Shown here: piece by piece, positions 26,025-35,258 of the stretch
How the letters are laid out: every line of letters begins with the position of its first letter
How positions within the stretch are numbered: position 1 is the stretch's first letter
NCBI GenBank assembly: GCA_947085255.1
Contig: CAMTVQ010000002.1
Location: 372,001 to 436,000 of the forward strand
DNA length: 64,000 nucleotides
Origin: CAMTVQ01 sp947085255
Lineage (GTDB): Bacteria; Bacteroidota; Bacteroidia; Sphingobacteriales; Sphingobacteriaceae
Reading direction: 5' to 3'
Position numbers and translations under genes: made by a program
Notes under the pieces: generated by a model
Seen by the model: the letters and a program-made list of their open reading frames with translations, nothing else
Told to the model about the DNA's origin: nothing
Database searches by the model: none

Positions 26025-27083
26025 ATGCTCTCATTCATCCTCAAAAAAATAGTTTATAGCATTTTAGTATTGCTCGGCGTACTTACGTTGGTGTTTTTTC
26101 TATTTAATGTATTACCTGCCGACCCCGCTCGGATGACCCAAGGGCAACGCAGCGATGTGGCCTCTTTGGAAGCAGTAAAGAAAGAATTTGGCCTAGATAA
26201 GCCACTCTACCTGCAGTACTTGCTTTACCTTAATGATGTTTCACCTATAAGCATCAATACCAACGACAGTACAGAACAAGCAAAATACCATTACATATTG
26301 CTGTGTAACGTTAGGGGAAACAATGCGCTAGTTATTAAAAAACCGTATCTCCGTCGCTCTTACCAAACAAAAAAAGAAGTAGCCACACTACTTTTAGATA
26401 CCCTACCAAATACTTTAGTCTTGGCATTTTCTGCTATGCTTTTTGCTACAGTAATAGGCATTGCTTTAGGCATACTTGCCGCATTGTATAAAGACGGCTG
26501 GGTAGACAAAATTGCACTAAGCTTTTCGGTGATTGGTATATCAATGCCTTCATTTTTTGCAGGAATTTTAGTGGCTTGGTTATTTGGGTTTTTACTAAGC
26601 AATTATACTGGGCTAAGCATGTCGGGTAGCTTGTACGATTACGACCCGTTTATGGGAGAGCAATTAACACTCAAAAACTTGATCTTGCCTGCATTTACAT
26701 TGGGTATGCGTCCACTGGCAATTATTGTGCAACTTACGCGTAACTCTATGTTGGAAGTATTGGGGCTCGATTACATACGTACGGCAAAAGCAAAAGGCTT
26801 AGATAATTATACTGTAGTAACAAAACATGCACTCAAAAATGCGTTAAACCCTGTTGTTACTGTAATTTCTGGATGGCTTGCCTCTTTAATGGCTGGAGCT
26901 TTTTTTATAGAGTATATTTTTGGCTGGAATGGTTTAGGCAAAGCTACTGTAGATGCGTTGGAACAATCTGACTTTCCTGTAATTATGGGTGCTGTATTAC
27001 TTGTAGCCACTATTTTTGTGGTAATGAATAGTATTGTAGATGTATTGTATACTCTTTTAGACCCACGTATTCGAATAGACTAA
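26025..27083 (+). CDS. ABC transporter permease (DppB/OppB type)
   Basis: A 352-residue inner-membrane protein of the dipeptide/oligopeptide permease class. An N-terminal helix (about 10-30) with the family's LVFFLFNVLPADPARM is followed by a large periplasmic loop and a helix bundle. The EAA loop reads YIRTAKAKGLDNYTVVTKHALKNAL (about 248-272). GAFFIEYIFGWNGLGKATVDAL is the usual C-terminal signature. No ATPase or binding protein is adjacent, so the partner subunits lie elsewhere; peptide or nickel import, or a related substrate, cannot be decided. Its stop overlaps the aroK start by one base. Confidence 0.9.
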   Translation: MLSFILKKIVYSILVLLGVLTLVFFLFNVLPADPARMTQGQRSDVASLEAVKKEFGLDKPLYLQYLLYLNDVSPISINTNDSTEQAKYHYILLCNVRGNNALVIKKPYLRRSYQTKKEVATLLLDTLPNTLVLAFSAMLFATVIGIALGILAALYKDGWVDKIALSFSVIGISMPSFFAGILVAWLFGFLLSNYTGLSMSGSLYDYDPFMGEQLTLKNLILPAFTLGMRPLAIIVQLTRNSMLEVLGLDYIRTAKAKGLDNYTVVTKHALKNALNPVVTVISGWLASLMAGAFFIEYIFGWNGLGKATVDALEQSDFPVIMGAVLLVATIFVVMNSIVDVLYTLLDPRIRID

Positions 27084-27583
27084 TGATTGTGTATTTAATC
27101 GGATTTATGGGATGCGGAAAAAGCACGCTGGGAAAGCGAGTTGCCGCTCAATTAGGTTACCAATTTATCGACTTGGATACCTATATCGAACAAAAATACA
27201 TGACAACTATTCATCAGCTTTTTGAAAAACAGGGGGAAGCCTATTTTAGAGAGATAGAAAGCAAATCATTACACGAAATAAATGGCTATGAATTGGTAAT
27301 AGCTACAGGAGGTGGCACGCCTTGCTTCCACAACAATATGGAGTGGATGAATAAAAATGGCACAACTATTTATCTTGAGTTAAGCAACGAGGCGCTTTTT
27401 AGCCGTTTAGTTGGAGCAAAATACAAACGCCCTTCTGTGAAAAATCTTGACGAAACACAACTGAAAGAATTTATCAGCACCAAAATGGCTGAACGAATTA
27501 TAATTTATCAACAAGCCCAACATACATTTAATGCATTTGATGTTGAAATACTACCCAAAATAACCAATTTAGTATTACGATAG
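27083..27583 (+). CDS. aroK: Shikimate kinase
   Basis: A 166-residue cytosolic kinase phosphorylating shikimate at position 3 in aromatic amino-acid synthesis. Walker A is GFMGCGKST (7-15); DLDTYIEQKY, FREIESKSL and IATGGGTPC match the substrate-binding sites. Translationally coupled to the permease (TAATG). It converges on the phosphoribosyltransferase gene with a 9-base tail overlap. Confidence 0.94.
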   Translation: MIVYLIGFMGCGKSTLGKRVAAQLGYQFIDLDTYIEQKYMTTIHQLFEKQGEAYFREIESKSLHEINGYELVIATGGGTPCFHNNMEWMNKNGTTIYLELSNEALFSRLVGAKYKRPSVKNLDETQLKEFISTKMAERIIIYQQAQHTFNAFDVEILPKITNLVLR

Positions 27584-28090
27584 GTAAACTGCGTCTGTTT
27601 CTAACTGCTCAGTTGGATTGATTATCACTGAAACATGCTCTTGCAATACCGTAGAGATAGATAATCCAATAAAATCAGAAGCTACCGGAAACGATTTATG
27701 ATTTCTATCTATAAGTGCTACTGTTCGTACTTTTTTCAACGGAATATTTACGAAAACAGCAAGCGCGTATGCCAATGTCCTACCCGAATTGAGCACATCA
27801 TCCACAATAATGATTACCTTATTTGCACACAATGCTACATCACCATCTACATTGCTTTGCAGCGTAGAAGCGTCCTTATCTACTTCAATTTTCAATAATG
27901 AAACTTTTATAGGGCTAACTTTTTCGATTACTGCCTTTAATCGTTGCGCCAACATATAGCCACGTGCAACTACACCTGCCAATACAATTTCCTTTTCCTC
28001 AAAATTATCTTCGTAAATCTGATACGCTATACGATCAATTTTTTGTTGAATTTGCTTGGCGTTAAGTACGAGTATTTGCTTTGCTGGCAT
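27575..28090 (-). CDS. PyrR-like phosphoribosyltransferase
   Basis: A 171-residue type I phosphoribosyltransferase with the PRPP-binding motif VIIIVDDVLNSGRT (92-105) and an N-terminal VLAGVVARGYMLAQRL. Overall layout resembles PyrR (uracil phosphoribosyltransferase / pyr operon regulator), but no pyr genes are adjacent and the substrate is unconfirmed. Starts at ATG 28090. Confidence 0.8.
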   Translation of the reverse strand: MPAKQILVLNAKQIQQKIDRIAYQIYEDNFEEKEIVLAGVVARGYMLAQRLKAVIEKVSPIKVSLLKIEVDKDASTLQSNVDGDVALCANKVIIIVDDVLNSGRTLAYALAVFVNIPLKKVRTVALIDRNHKSFPVASDFIGLSISTVLQEHVSVIINPTEQLETDAVYLS

Positions 28091-28223
28091 AGTGTGTATC
28101 GATTATCTAAAGTTAGCTCCAAATAGTATTGCCGTTTTTGTAACGACCTAAAAGTACTAAATAAGGCAGAAGTTTCAAGCTAAAGCATACTACCTAATTT
28201 CTTAGGAGTAGGTTGTGTTTTCT

Positions 28224-28613
28224 TTATTTATATGGGTAAAACACAAAATTTGCCCCTTCCGGAACAACTACCAACAAACACATAAATTTTTTGGGGTCTT
28301 TGTAATTCTTGTAAAAGAGTTCATCTTTTTTACGGCTTATTACCCCCTTCTCTACCAACTCTTCGGCAGTAGACGCTTGTATCGTCCAATCTGTACCAAG
28401 TTCTTCTCTGTCCAGAATAATTTCGCCAAGTGGCAATTCATGCTGATGCGCAACAAATACAGGATAAGCAGATACTTTCTCTCTCAAAATCTCAAGCGCT
28501 ATTTCCTGAATACTATCGGTATAGTAAATCAAATCCTTCTCCAAACTTTTAAGCGGCGTTTCGCTCGACTTTTGTGTTGGTTCTATAGGGTTACCAAAAA
28601 AATCTTCTTCCAT
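28224..28613 (-). CDS. Conserved hypothetical protein downstream of rlmD
   Basis: A 129-residue soluble, acidic protein without signal peptide or membrane segment. Segments IQEIALEILREKVSAYPVFVAHQ and FYKNYKDPKKFMCLLVVVPEGANFVFYPY suggest an alpha/beta fold. I do not recognise a characterised family. It starts one base after the rlmD stop, so it is very likely co-transcribed and translationally coupled with it. Confidence 0.7.
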   Translation of the reverse strand: MEEDFFGNPIEPTQKSSETPLKSLEKDLIYYTDSIQEIALEILREKVSAYPVFVAHQHELPLGEIILDREELGTDWTIQASTAEELVEKGVISRKKDELFYKNYKDPKKFMCLLVVVPEGANFVFYPYK

Positions 28614-28614
28614 T

Positions 28615-30042
28615 TTAGTCTTTTTTCAATGTTAATACTGCTACGCTTTCTACATGTTGTGTTTGCGGAAACATATCTACTGGTTGCACTTTTATTACCT
28701 CATATTTTTCTGATAGTGCCTGTATATCACGTGCCTGTGTAGCTGGATTACAACTCACGTACACTATTTTAGGAGCAGCTAAACGAAGCAATACATCAAC
28801 AACGTCGGGGTGCATACCTGCGCGTGGCGGGTCGGTAATAATTACATCTGGTTTACCATGCGTAGCACAAAAATCATCTGTAAGTAATTCTCGCATATCA
28901 CCCGCAAAAAATTCTGTGTTTTCTATCCCATTCATTAGCGCATTTTCCTTGGCATCAACAATAGCCTCGGGCACATACTCAATACCAATTACTTTTTTGG
29001 CATCCACAGCAATAAAATTGGCTATTGTTCCAGCTCCTGTATATAAATCGTACACCAATTCCTTACCGGTAAGTGCAGCACATTCGGCTGTAATTTTATA
29101 CAATTCCATTGCCTGCACCGAGTTTGTTTGAAAAAACGATTTAGCACCAATTTTGTACCGAATATGCTTGCCTTTTGCTGTGATGAAATCCTCAAAAATA
29201 TGGTCTCTACCTTTCCAAGTAAGCACGTCTTGGTCATAAATAGTATCGTTCTTTTTCGTATTAATTATATACAATAAAGAAGTAATACTTGGAAATTTTT
29301 CGGCGATAAAATTCATTACCAATGCTATATTATCCGCATCATTTTCGGCAAATACCATAATAAGCATCCACTCATTAATACTTGTGCTACGCAAAATTAA
29401 GTTACGCAATAACCCACCGTGGTGACGTAAATCATAAAAGCTAAGTTGTTGCGCTACGGCAAAATCATAAATCGCATTTCTTATTTCATTAGCGGGCTCG
29501 GCTTGTAGGTAGCACGTATCTATATTTACAATTTTATCGAACCTGCCTGGCACATGAAAACCCAAGGCATTCATCTGAATAGAGGCATCCTCCTTATCCA
29601 TATCGCTCCTATCCAACCAGCGTTTATTTGAGAATGTAAATTCTAATTTATTACGGTAGTGAGTAATTGATGGTGCAGCTACAATAGGAACAATAACATG
29701 AGTGCTGATTTTCGCCAAGCGCTCCATCGCATCTACGACCTGTTTGTGCTTAAAGGTTAATTGTGCCTTGTAATCAAGATGTTGCCACTTACAGCCCCCG
29801 CAAATGCCAAAATGGGTGCAAAAAGGCTCAGCCCGTAATGCTGATTCTGTATGTAGATGGATAGCCCTTCCCTCATAATAACCTTTCTTTTTTCGATACA
29901 CCTGCACATCCGCCACATCTCCAGGTACTGCTTGCTCTGCAAATACGATTATATCCTCGTGCTTACCTATCGCTTTTCCATCATGTGTAATATCAAAAAA
30001 GGTAATTTGTTCTAAAACTGGGTTAGGTTTTCGTTCCCTCAT
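28615..30042 (-). CDS. rlmD: 23S rRNA (uracil-C5)-methyltransferase, RlmD/RumA type
   Basis: A 475-residue SAM-dependent enzyme methylating a uracil in 23S rRNA (U1939 in E. coli for RlmD). It has an N-terminal TRAM-like domain (about 12-65), Fe-S ligands in CTHFGICGGCKWQHL, a SAM motif LVYDLYTGAGTIANF, DPPRAGMHPDVV, and the catalytic Cys in VYVSCNPATQARD. I start at ATG 30042 (MRERKPNP). A TTG nine bases upstream lies inside a promoter -7 box and cannot be used if that promoter is right. RlmC and RlmCD-like specificities cannot be excluded. Confidence 0.9.
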   Translation of the reverse strand: MRERKPNPVLEQITFFDITHDGKAIGKHEDIIVFAEQAVPGDVADVQVYRKKKGYYEGRAIHLHTESALRAEPFCTHFGICGGCKWQHLDYKAQLTFKHKQVVDAMERLAKISTHVIVPIVAAPSITHYRNKLEFTFSNKRWLDRSDMDKEDASIQMNALGFHVPGRFDKIVNIDTCYLQAEPANEIRNAIYDFAVAQQLSFYDLRHHGGLLRNLILRSTSINEWMLIMVFAENDADNIALVMNFIAEKFPSITSLLYIINTKKNDTIYDQDVLTWKGRDHIFEDFITAKGKHIRYKIGAKSFFQTNSVQAMELYKITAECAALTGKELVYDLYTGAGTIANFIAVDAKKVIGIEYVPEAIVDAKENALMNGIENTEFFAGDMRELLTDDFCATHGKPDVIITDPPRAGMHPDVVDVLLRLAAPKIVYVSCNPATQARDIQALSEKYEVIKVQPVDMFPQTQHVESVAVLTLKKD

Positions 30043-30048
30043 ACGCTG

Positions 30049-30056
30049 CAAAGATA
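30049..30056 (-). promoter_or_regulatory. TAnnTTTG element at the rlmD start (possible leaderless mRNA)
   Basis: The minus strand reads TATCTTTG with the rlmD ATG only six bases further on. With the usual distance from the -7 box to the transcription start, the mRNA would begin at or next to the AUG. No convincing -33 box is seen. Confidence 0.45.
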
Positions 30057-30111
30057 ATTTAAACTTAACCTATTTTGAATACTGATTTTTTATACCGAAA
30101 TTTAATCCCAA

Positions 30112-33100
30112 ATGTCTTACAAAAAGCTATTTACCTATACTGCTTTGCTATTGTTAGTGACTACACTCTCACTAAAGCTACATGCTGCCCATATTGCGGG
30201 GGGTGAGTTCCGATTAAAACACATTAAAAATGACGAATACAGACTACAAATTCGTTTTTTTAGAGATTGTAGTGCAGGAGAAAATGCTCCACCTTTTAAT
30301 CCAGACCCATTGCTTGTTGGTATTTATGACATTGCAACCAACAAAATAGTAGATACATTTAAACTCCGTACTGTAGATAATTATAAATCCGAATTTGGTA
30401 ATACCAATTGCATTACTGCTACAAATTGTATCGACATCAATGTTTACCAAGCCACCATTTATTTAACAAAAGAAAAATACAATAATCTTGCTGGTTATTA
30501 CATATCATGGGAACGCTGTTGCCGCAATAACGTCATTAGCAATATAAAAGACCCAGGAGCGGCTTCAATGGCTTACTATATGGAAATTCCTTCTCCATAC
30601 CCAGGCGGCAGCAGCGTACAAGTAATCAATAGCTCTCCAGAATTTACCCGCGACCCCGTAGAGTTTTTATGTGTTAACAAACCCTTTTCTTACAATTTCC
30701 TATCAACCGAAGCTGATGGCGATTCGTTGGTTTATTCACTTACTACCCCATTAAACGGCAATACAAGTCAAGATACAACGAATGTTGATAATCTTTACGT
30801 ACGCCAAGGCCCTTATCCACCTGTAACCTGGGAAGTTGGCTTTGACGAGAATAATGCATTAAATGGAAATCCTGATTTAACTATCAACCGTGCCGATGGC
30901 ACTATAAGTGTTACCCCTACGCAACAAGGAGTATATGTATTTGCCATATTAATAGAAGAATACCGCAATGGCGTAAAAATAGGTGAGGTACGTCGAGAGC
31001 TCGAACTTTTTGTATATGTATGTAAAGATGAGGCATTAAATAGTCCTCCACAAATTACAGGCAGCATTGAAGGCACTGAGATTGTGTTTGAGACTGGTAA
31101 AAACACCTGTGTTATTGTAGATCTATCTGATCCTGAAAACGATGTATTGGAGGTATCTGTAAAGTCAGATCCCATAAACATTATGAGTAAAGGCGCACAA
31201 ATAACACTAATTGCTGCCACAGATAGCACTCCACAAAGAGCCCAATTGTGCTGGGAGCCCGATTGCAGCATACCAACAGATGAACCAATTATTGTACTGC
31301 TTTCTGTCACCGACAACAAAGGCTGTCCCGCCAAGAACGTTGATGACCTTGGATTTACTATAAAGGTAGGACGTCTAGAAAATACAAAACCAGAAATCAC
31401 TTTAGTAAGTCCGCCCTCAAAATTGAAATTTGAAATAGGTAAACTGAACTTCTTAGACTTTGAGATTACCGACCCTGATATAGCCGATTTAATTACACTC
31501 GAAAGCCAAGTTGTAACCCCTGGCAATCTCGTTTTGGGTAGCGATATGCTATACCAACAGAGTGCAAATACTACAGCAAACGGCCCCATAAAAGGCAAAT
31601 TTAGCTGGACACCAAAATGCAATTTGATACCAGGAAGTAAGGTAGATATTAGGTTTATTATCACCGATAATACCAACTGCCCTAAGCCTGGCAAAGACAC
31701 TATAACCGCAACACTCACACTTGTAGAACCCGATACTGCCAATGTTGCACCCAAAATAGTACCCGTTGCCTCACTTTACGAATTTAGAAAGCAACAGGAA
31801 ACCTGCTATAAGTTCTCTTTTACAGATATAAATATCGACAGTTTAGCCATTACAGCAACCTCCACCCCTTATGACATTTTTAGCAATGGGGCTGTATTAA
31901 GCAAAACAAGGGGAACATCTCCCTTTGATATTGAACTTTGCTGGACACCCCCTTGCGGTATAAACAGCGAGATACCAGTTAAGGTACATTTGGTACTTAG
32001 AGAGGTGGATAATATTTGTGATATTTCACTAAAAGACTCTACTGACTTTTCTATACAAGTAAAAGAAGTAGCAAACACAGCACCAGTACTCTCTCTTACA
32101 TCCTCGCCTGATAGTTTAACTTTTGAAAGCGGCACGTATCATTGTATCAGCTTTGAAACCATTGATGCCCAAAACGACAGCATTAGCCAATCAGTGCTAA
32201 TTACAGACGGTTTTGACATTTTTAACAATGGTGCCATACTAACCAATACCATTAGCAAAGGAAAAATCATTTCTACGTTGTGCTGGAATGCACCTTGCGA
32301 ATTAGATACAAGCAAACGCATAAAACTTCTTTTTACAAGTAATGAAGTGGATGTAACTTGTAAAAAGGCAAAAGACACCTCTCAAACTATTACACTACGA
32401 ATAACCAACCCAAGTAATATTGCACCAGTGGTAAGCCTGTTATCTGCTCCATCGGCATTTAATTTTATATTAGGCCAACCTAATTGTATCAATATAGCCG
32501 CAACAGATGCAAATAAGGATTCGTTGACAATAGATGTTATTTCTGACGATTATGATTTATTTGATAATGGTGCTACAGTAAATTCGCAAAGCAAGGGCAC
32601 ATTAAGCTCGGCTTTTTGCTGGACTCCACCTTGCAACGTTTTGCTCGATAGTATTCTGGTAAGAGGTATAGTTCGCGATAAAGGCAGAGCATGTATGAAT
32701 AGAATGGCGGATACTACTTTGTTTTACATTAACATGATACGCCCAAGCAATTTGGCACCTACTATTGCTCTTATTTCTCCCAATCGCGACTTGGTATTTG
32801 AATTAGGAAAAGAAAGTTGTCTTACTTTAGTATCAGACGATCAAGATTCGGACAATATGGAAGTCCGCTTTTTTCCAGTACTGTACGACATTTTCAACTA
32901 TGGCGCAAAAGCCATAGACACTACAGGTAAAGGCTCTTTTAGCAGCAAATTATGTTGGACACCGCCTTGTAATAGCGACACATTACAAACCATTGGCATC
33001 GATGCTGTTGTGTTTGATAAAGACAGAGCTTGCATGAAACAAAAGGCAGACACTGTAACCTTTTTTATTACGCTAAAAGAGCCCATTAATACCCCACCTT

Positions 33101-33999
33101 CCATTCTGCTCTCTAAACAGGGTAGTACATTACCCGCTACAATTGGCCAGCCTTTCTGTTTTAATGTAACAGGAACTGACGATAATCTAGGCGATAGCTT
33201 AATCATTGTCACTAACATGGTGCCTAATTTATTGACATTAGGTGCCAGTATTGGTCCATTTAGTACTATTGCACCAGGTGAAATACGGGGTGAGTTTTGC
33301 TGGACGCCTCCTTGTAATTGGGATACATTAAAGGGAGCAAAACTAACTTTTTCCATATCTGACAATGCTTGTACCAAAGCCATTAGCGATACCTTAAATG
33401 TAGCTATTGATGTAATACCACAACCAAATACAAGACCTCTTTTCACTTCGCCTACTGACACCACTTTTACTGTAATAGCTGGTGAAAAAATAAACTTTAC
33501 GCTTTTAGGCGAAGATGCAGATAACGATTCTATTACTATTACAACAGTATCCGACGGAGCTCCTGCTTTTGATACACTAAAAAATATAGGAAAAAGAGAA
33601 ATTGATTTTGAATGGAAAACCAATTGTGACAATGTGCGCAAAAAGCCTTACGAGTTAATTTATAAAATACAAGAGAAAGGCTGCGCAAAAAACGACAGTA
33701 CCCTACATAAAGTAAGCATTGAAGTTCTGCCGAATGGCAAGTACTATGTACCTGATATTTTTTCGCCCAATGGCGATAGTAAAAACGATGTACTAAAAGT
33801 GGTAGAAGGATTAGCACAACAACGTGCTGGTGTTTATAACTTTAAGGTATATAACAGATGGGGTGAAATTATATTTCAAACCACTAATATAGAAGACGAG
33901 TGGGACGGAGCTAATGCAACGGATGGGGTATACGTATACATACTCAATAGCGAATCATGCCCAAAACAACAAACTGGCTTGATTACTATAAAACACTAA
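30112..33999 (+). CDS. Secreted eight-repeat protein with T9SS type B (gliding-associated) C-terminus
   Basis: A 1,295-residue protein. A signal peptide (1-25) precedes an N-terminal domain starting AAHIAGGEFRLKHI (typical of large Bacteroidota surface proteins). About eight Ig/cadherin-like repeats of roughly 105 residues follow; each has an xxLxFExGxxxC start, a DIFxNGA strand and an LCWTPPC-type end. The C-terminus (YYVPDIFSPNGDSKNDVLKV, FKVYNRWGEIIFQT, WDGANATDGVYVYIL) is the T9SS type B domain. It should be exported by the type IX system, possibly with SprJ/SprF-type partners, and displayed on the surface. The regular Cys pairs suggest disulfide-stabilised repeats. Transcribed alone, divergent from rlmD. 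Confidence 0.88.
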   Translation: MSYKKLFTYTALLLLVTTLSLKLHAAHIAGGEFRLKHIKNDEYRLQIRFFRDCSAGENAPPFNPDPLLVGIYDIATNKIVDTFKLRTVDNYKSEFGNTNCITATNCIDINVYQATIYLTKEKYNNLAGYYISWERCCRNNVISNIKDPGAASMAYYMEIPSPYPGGSSVQVINSSPEFTRDPVEFLCVNKPFSYNFLSTEADGDSLVYSLTTPLNGNTSQDTTNVDNLYVRQGPYPPVTWEVGFDENNALNGNPDLTINRADGTISVTPTQQGVYVFAILIEEYRNGVKIGEVRRELELFVYVCKDEALNSPPQITGSIEGTEIVFETGKNTCVIVDLSDPENDVLEVSVKSDPINIMSKGAQITLIAATDSTPQRAQLCWEPDCSIPTDEPIIVLLSVTDNKGCPAKNVDDLGFTIKVGRLENTKPEITLVSPPSKLKFEIGKLNFLDFEITDPDIADLITLESQVVTPGNLVLGSDMLYQQSANTTANGPIKGKFSWTPKCNLIPGSKVDIRFIITDNTNCPKPGKDTITATLTLVEPDTANVAPKIVPVASLYEFRKQQETCYKFSFTDINIDSLAITATSTPYDIFSNGAVLSKTRGTSPFDIELCWTPPCGINSEIPVKVHLVLREVDNICDISLKDSTDFSIQVKEVANTAPVLSLTSSPDSLTFESGTYHCISFETIDAQNDSISQSVLITDGFDIFNNGAILTNTISKGKIISTLCWNAPCELDTSKRIKLLFTSNEVDVTCKKAKDTSQTITLRITNPSNIAPVVSLLSAPSAFNFILGQPNCINIAATDANKDSLTIDVISDDYDLFDNGATVNSQSKGTLSSAFCWTPPCNVLLDSILVRGIVRDKGRACMNRMADTTLFYINMIRPSNLAPTIALISPNRDLVFELGKESCLTLVSDDQDSDNMEVRFFPVLYDIFNYGAKAIDTTGKGSFSSKLCWTPPCNSDTLQTIGIDAVVFDKDRACMKQKADTVTFFITLKEPINTPPSILLSKQGSTLPATIGQPFCFNVTGTDDNLGDSLIIVTNMVPNLLTLGASIGPFSTIAPGEIRGEFCWTPPCNWDTLKGAKLTFSISDNACTKAISDTLNVAIDVIPQPNTRPLFTSPTDTTFTVIAGEKINFTLLGEDADNDSITITTVSDGAPAFDTLKNIGKREIDFEWKTNCDNVRKKPYELIYKIQEKGCAKNDSTLHKVSIEVLPNGKYYVPDIFSPNGDSKNDVLKVVEGLAQQRAGVYNFKVYNRWGEIIFQTTNIEDEWDGANATDGVYVYILNSESCPKQQTGLITIKH

Positions 34000-34032
34000 C
34001 GTTTCTTAAAACGATAGAAAACCGAATAAAAA

Positions 34033-34056
34033 GCTCCAAAAATTCTTTTTGGGAGC
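34033..34056 (+). terminator. Weak hairpin after the eight-repeat protein gene
   Basis: GCTCCAAAAA (34033-34042) pairs with TTTTTGGGAGC (34046-34056) across a 3-base loop with one bulge, 33 bases after the stop. No T-tract follows directly, so termination is uncertain. Confidence 0.45.
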
Positions 34057-34179
34057 CTCTTGCTTATCGAACTCAGTATCTATTAAAATACTAAATTCAT
34101 GTAATTCCTTTGTCATATACTTACTATATGATACAAATATACAATAAACATACTAAAAACCAAATTGGTATATGGTATA

Positions 34180-34495
34180 TTATTCCAATACAACTGCCGT
34201 TCCGCAGGCAGTTACCATAAGCATGCTTCCCTGGCCTACGGTTTCATAATCCAGATCTACACCAATGATAGCATTCGCTCCTTTTGCAACTGCTTCATTT
34301 TCCATTTCCTTTAATGCTAAATCTTTAGCTTCACGCAGCGTTTGCTCGTAAGCACCAGAACGCCCAACCACAATATCACGAATACCTGCTAAAAAATCTT
34401 TAAATATATTGGTCCTATAATTGTTTCGCCGCTTACCAAACCAATGTAACGCACACCTTTTTACCCTCAATAGTGGGTCTTGTTGTTATGAGCAT
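34180..34495 (-). pseudogene. YbjQ/UPF0145 family protein broken by two frameshifts
   Basis: From ATG 34495 the first frame gives MLITTRPTIEGKKV; the next frame gives RYIGLVSGETIIG; the third gives NIFKDFLAGIRDIVVGRSGAY through GANAIIGVDLDYETVGQG to TAVVLE. Joined, these rebuild a normal ~105-residue YbjQ-family protein. Two single bases are missing, near 34453 (GTG-TG-CGT) and near 34413 (GGA-CC-AAT). Neither site is a homopolymer. Reading only the last frame from a TTG at 34470 would give an aberrant N-terminus. Two independent sequencing errors are the alternative. Confidence 0.8.
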
Positions 34496-34516
34496 TTCTA
34501 GTAGTTATTATTATTT

Positions 34517-34990
34517 CTATTGAACCATTTTATTTGCACAATTGCTACTTGCAAACGATTCGGGTTTTGCTTTAAACACAAAGCCCATGCTGAGTATATA
34601 CCCCATTGCCTCGTGCAGCGCTGCATTTGATTTAAAGTTAGGACTTGTATTAATATCGGCATGTACCTCCATTTCTACATCGTGCAGCTCTAAAAGAGGG
34701 CACAATTGATACGCAATATCAATAGAGCCTTGCACTTCCGTGAGCATACGTTCTTTAATGCTCATCCTCTTTTTTGTTTTTTCTTGGTGAATAAACATAA
34801 ATCCACCGCGATGCTCACGCAGAAAAACAATTACGGTAGCAAAATCAATCACTTCCCCTTTTACTTGTGAGTCGGTACCAATACATACTTTTAGTTTGTT
34901 GCCAGCAAGGGTTTCCAGCTCAATTACGCGTTCTACTTCTTCGAGGATGGGGAGTTCAATTTTTTCTCCACTAAATTTTTTCCAGGTCAT
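34517..34990 (-). CDS. YkuK-family RNase H-like protein (DUF458)
   Basis: A 157-residue protein with the RNase H-like start KLKVCIGTDSQVKGEVIDFATVIVF (about 33-57), acidic residues at D40 and in the HADINTSPNFKSN segment (about 113-125), and EKTKKRMSIKERMLTEV. These match the YkuK/DUF458 family, whose substrate is unknown. It is upstream of, and in line with, the broken ybjQ-like gene (21 bases apart). The 268 bases beyond its start contain only a small CTGCCT/AGGCAG hairpin (35037-35051). Confidence 0.82.
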   Translation of the reverse strand: MTWKKFSGEKIELPILEEVERVIELETLAGNKLKVCIGTDSQVKGEVIDFATVIVFLREHRGGFMFIHQEKTKKRMSIKERMLTEVQGSIDIAYQLCPLLELHDVEMEVHADINTSPNFKSNAALHEAMGYILSMGFVFKAKPESFASSNCANKMVQ

Positions 34991-35258
34991 AACTTTAATT
35001 TCTGTTTTATGTGAAACGTTGTTAAAGCGACCAAGTCTGCCTACAAGGCAGTCATTGTATGAGGTCTTACAAATGTAAGCTACGCAAAACTATTGTGATA
35101 CTACTTGAAGGTTAATTTTATGTTAATGAAGACTTTAGTTATACACTTATTAACAGCTATGTAGCTATAATGTTTAGCAGCGCATTACAAGACAAATAGA
35201 ATGGAGCAAGATTCCAAAGGGAGAATTGGAAACATTGGGTTATATCACTGTTCAACCC

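Noticed and set aside
30813..31754. 313-codon minus-strand frame opposite the eight-repeat T9SS gene
   Set aside because: It mirrors the repeats of the real gene on the other strand and has no independent protein features.
34180..34470. Intact 96-residue YbjQ-like protein from a TTG start
   Set aside because: Its first 19 residues are out of frame with the family; the true N-terminus is in two other frames.
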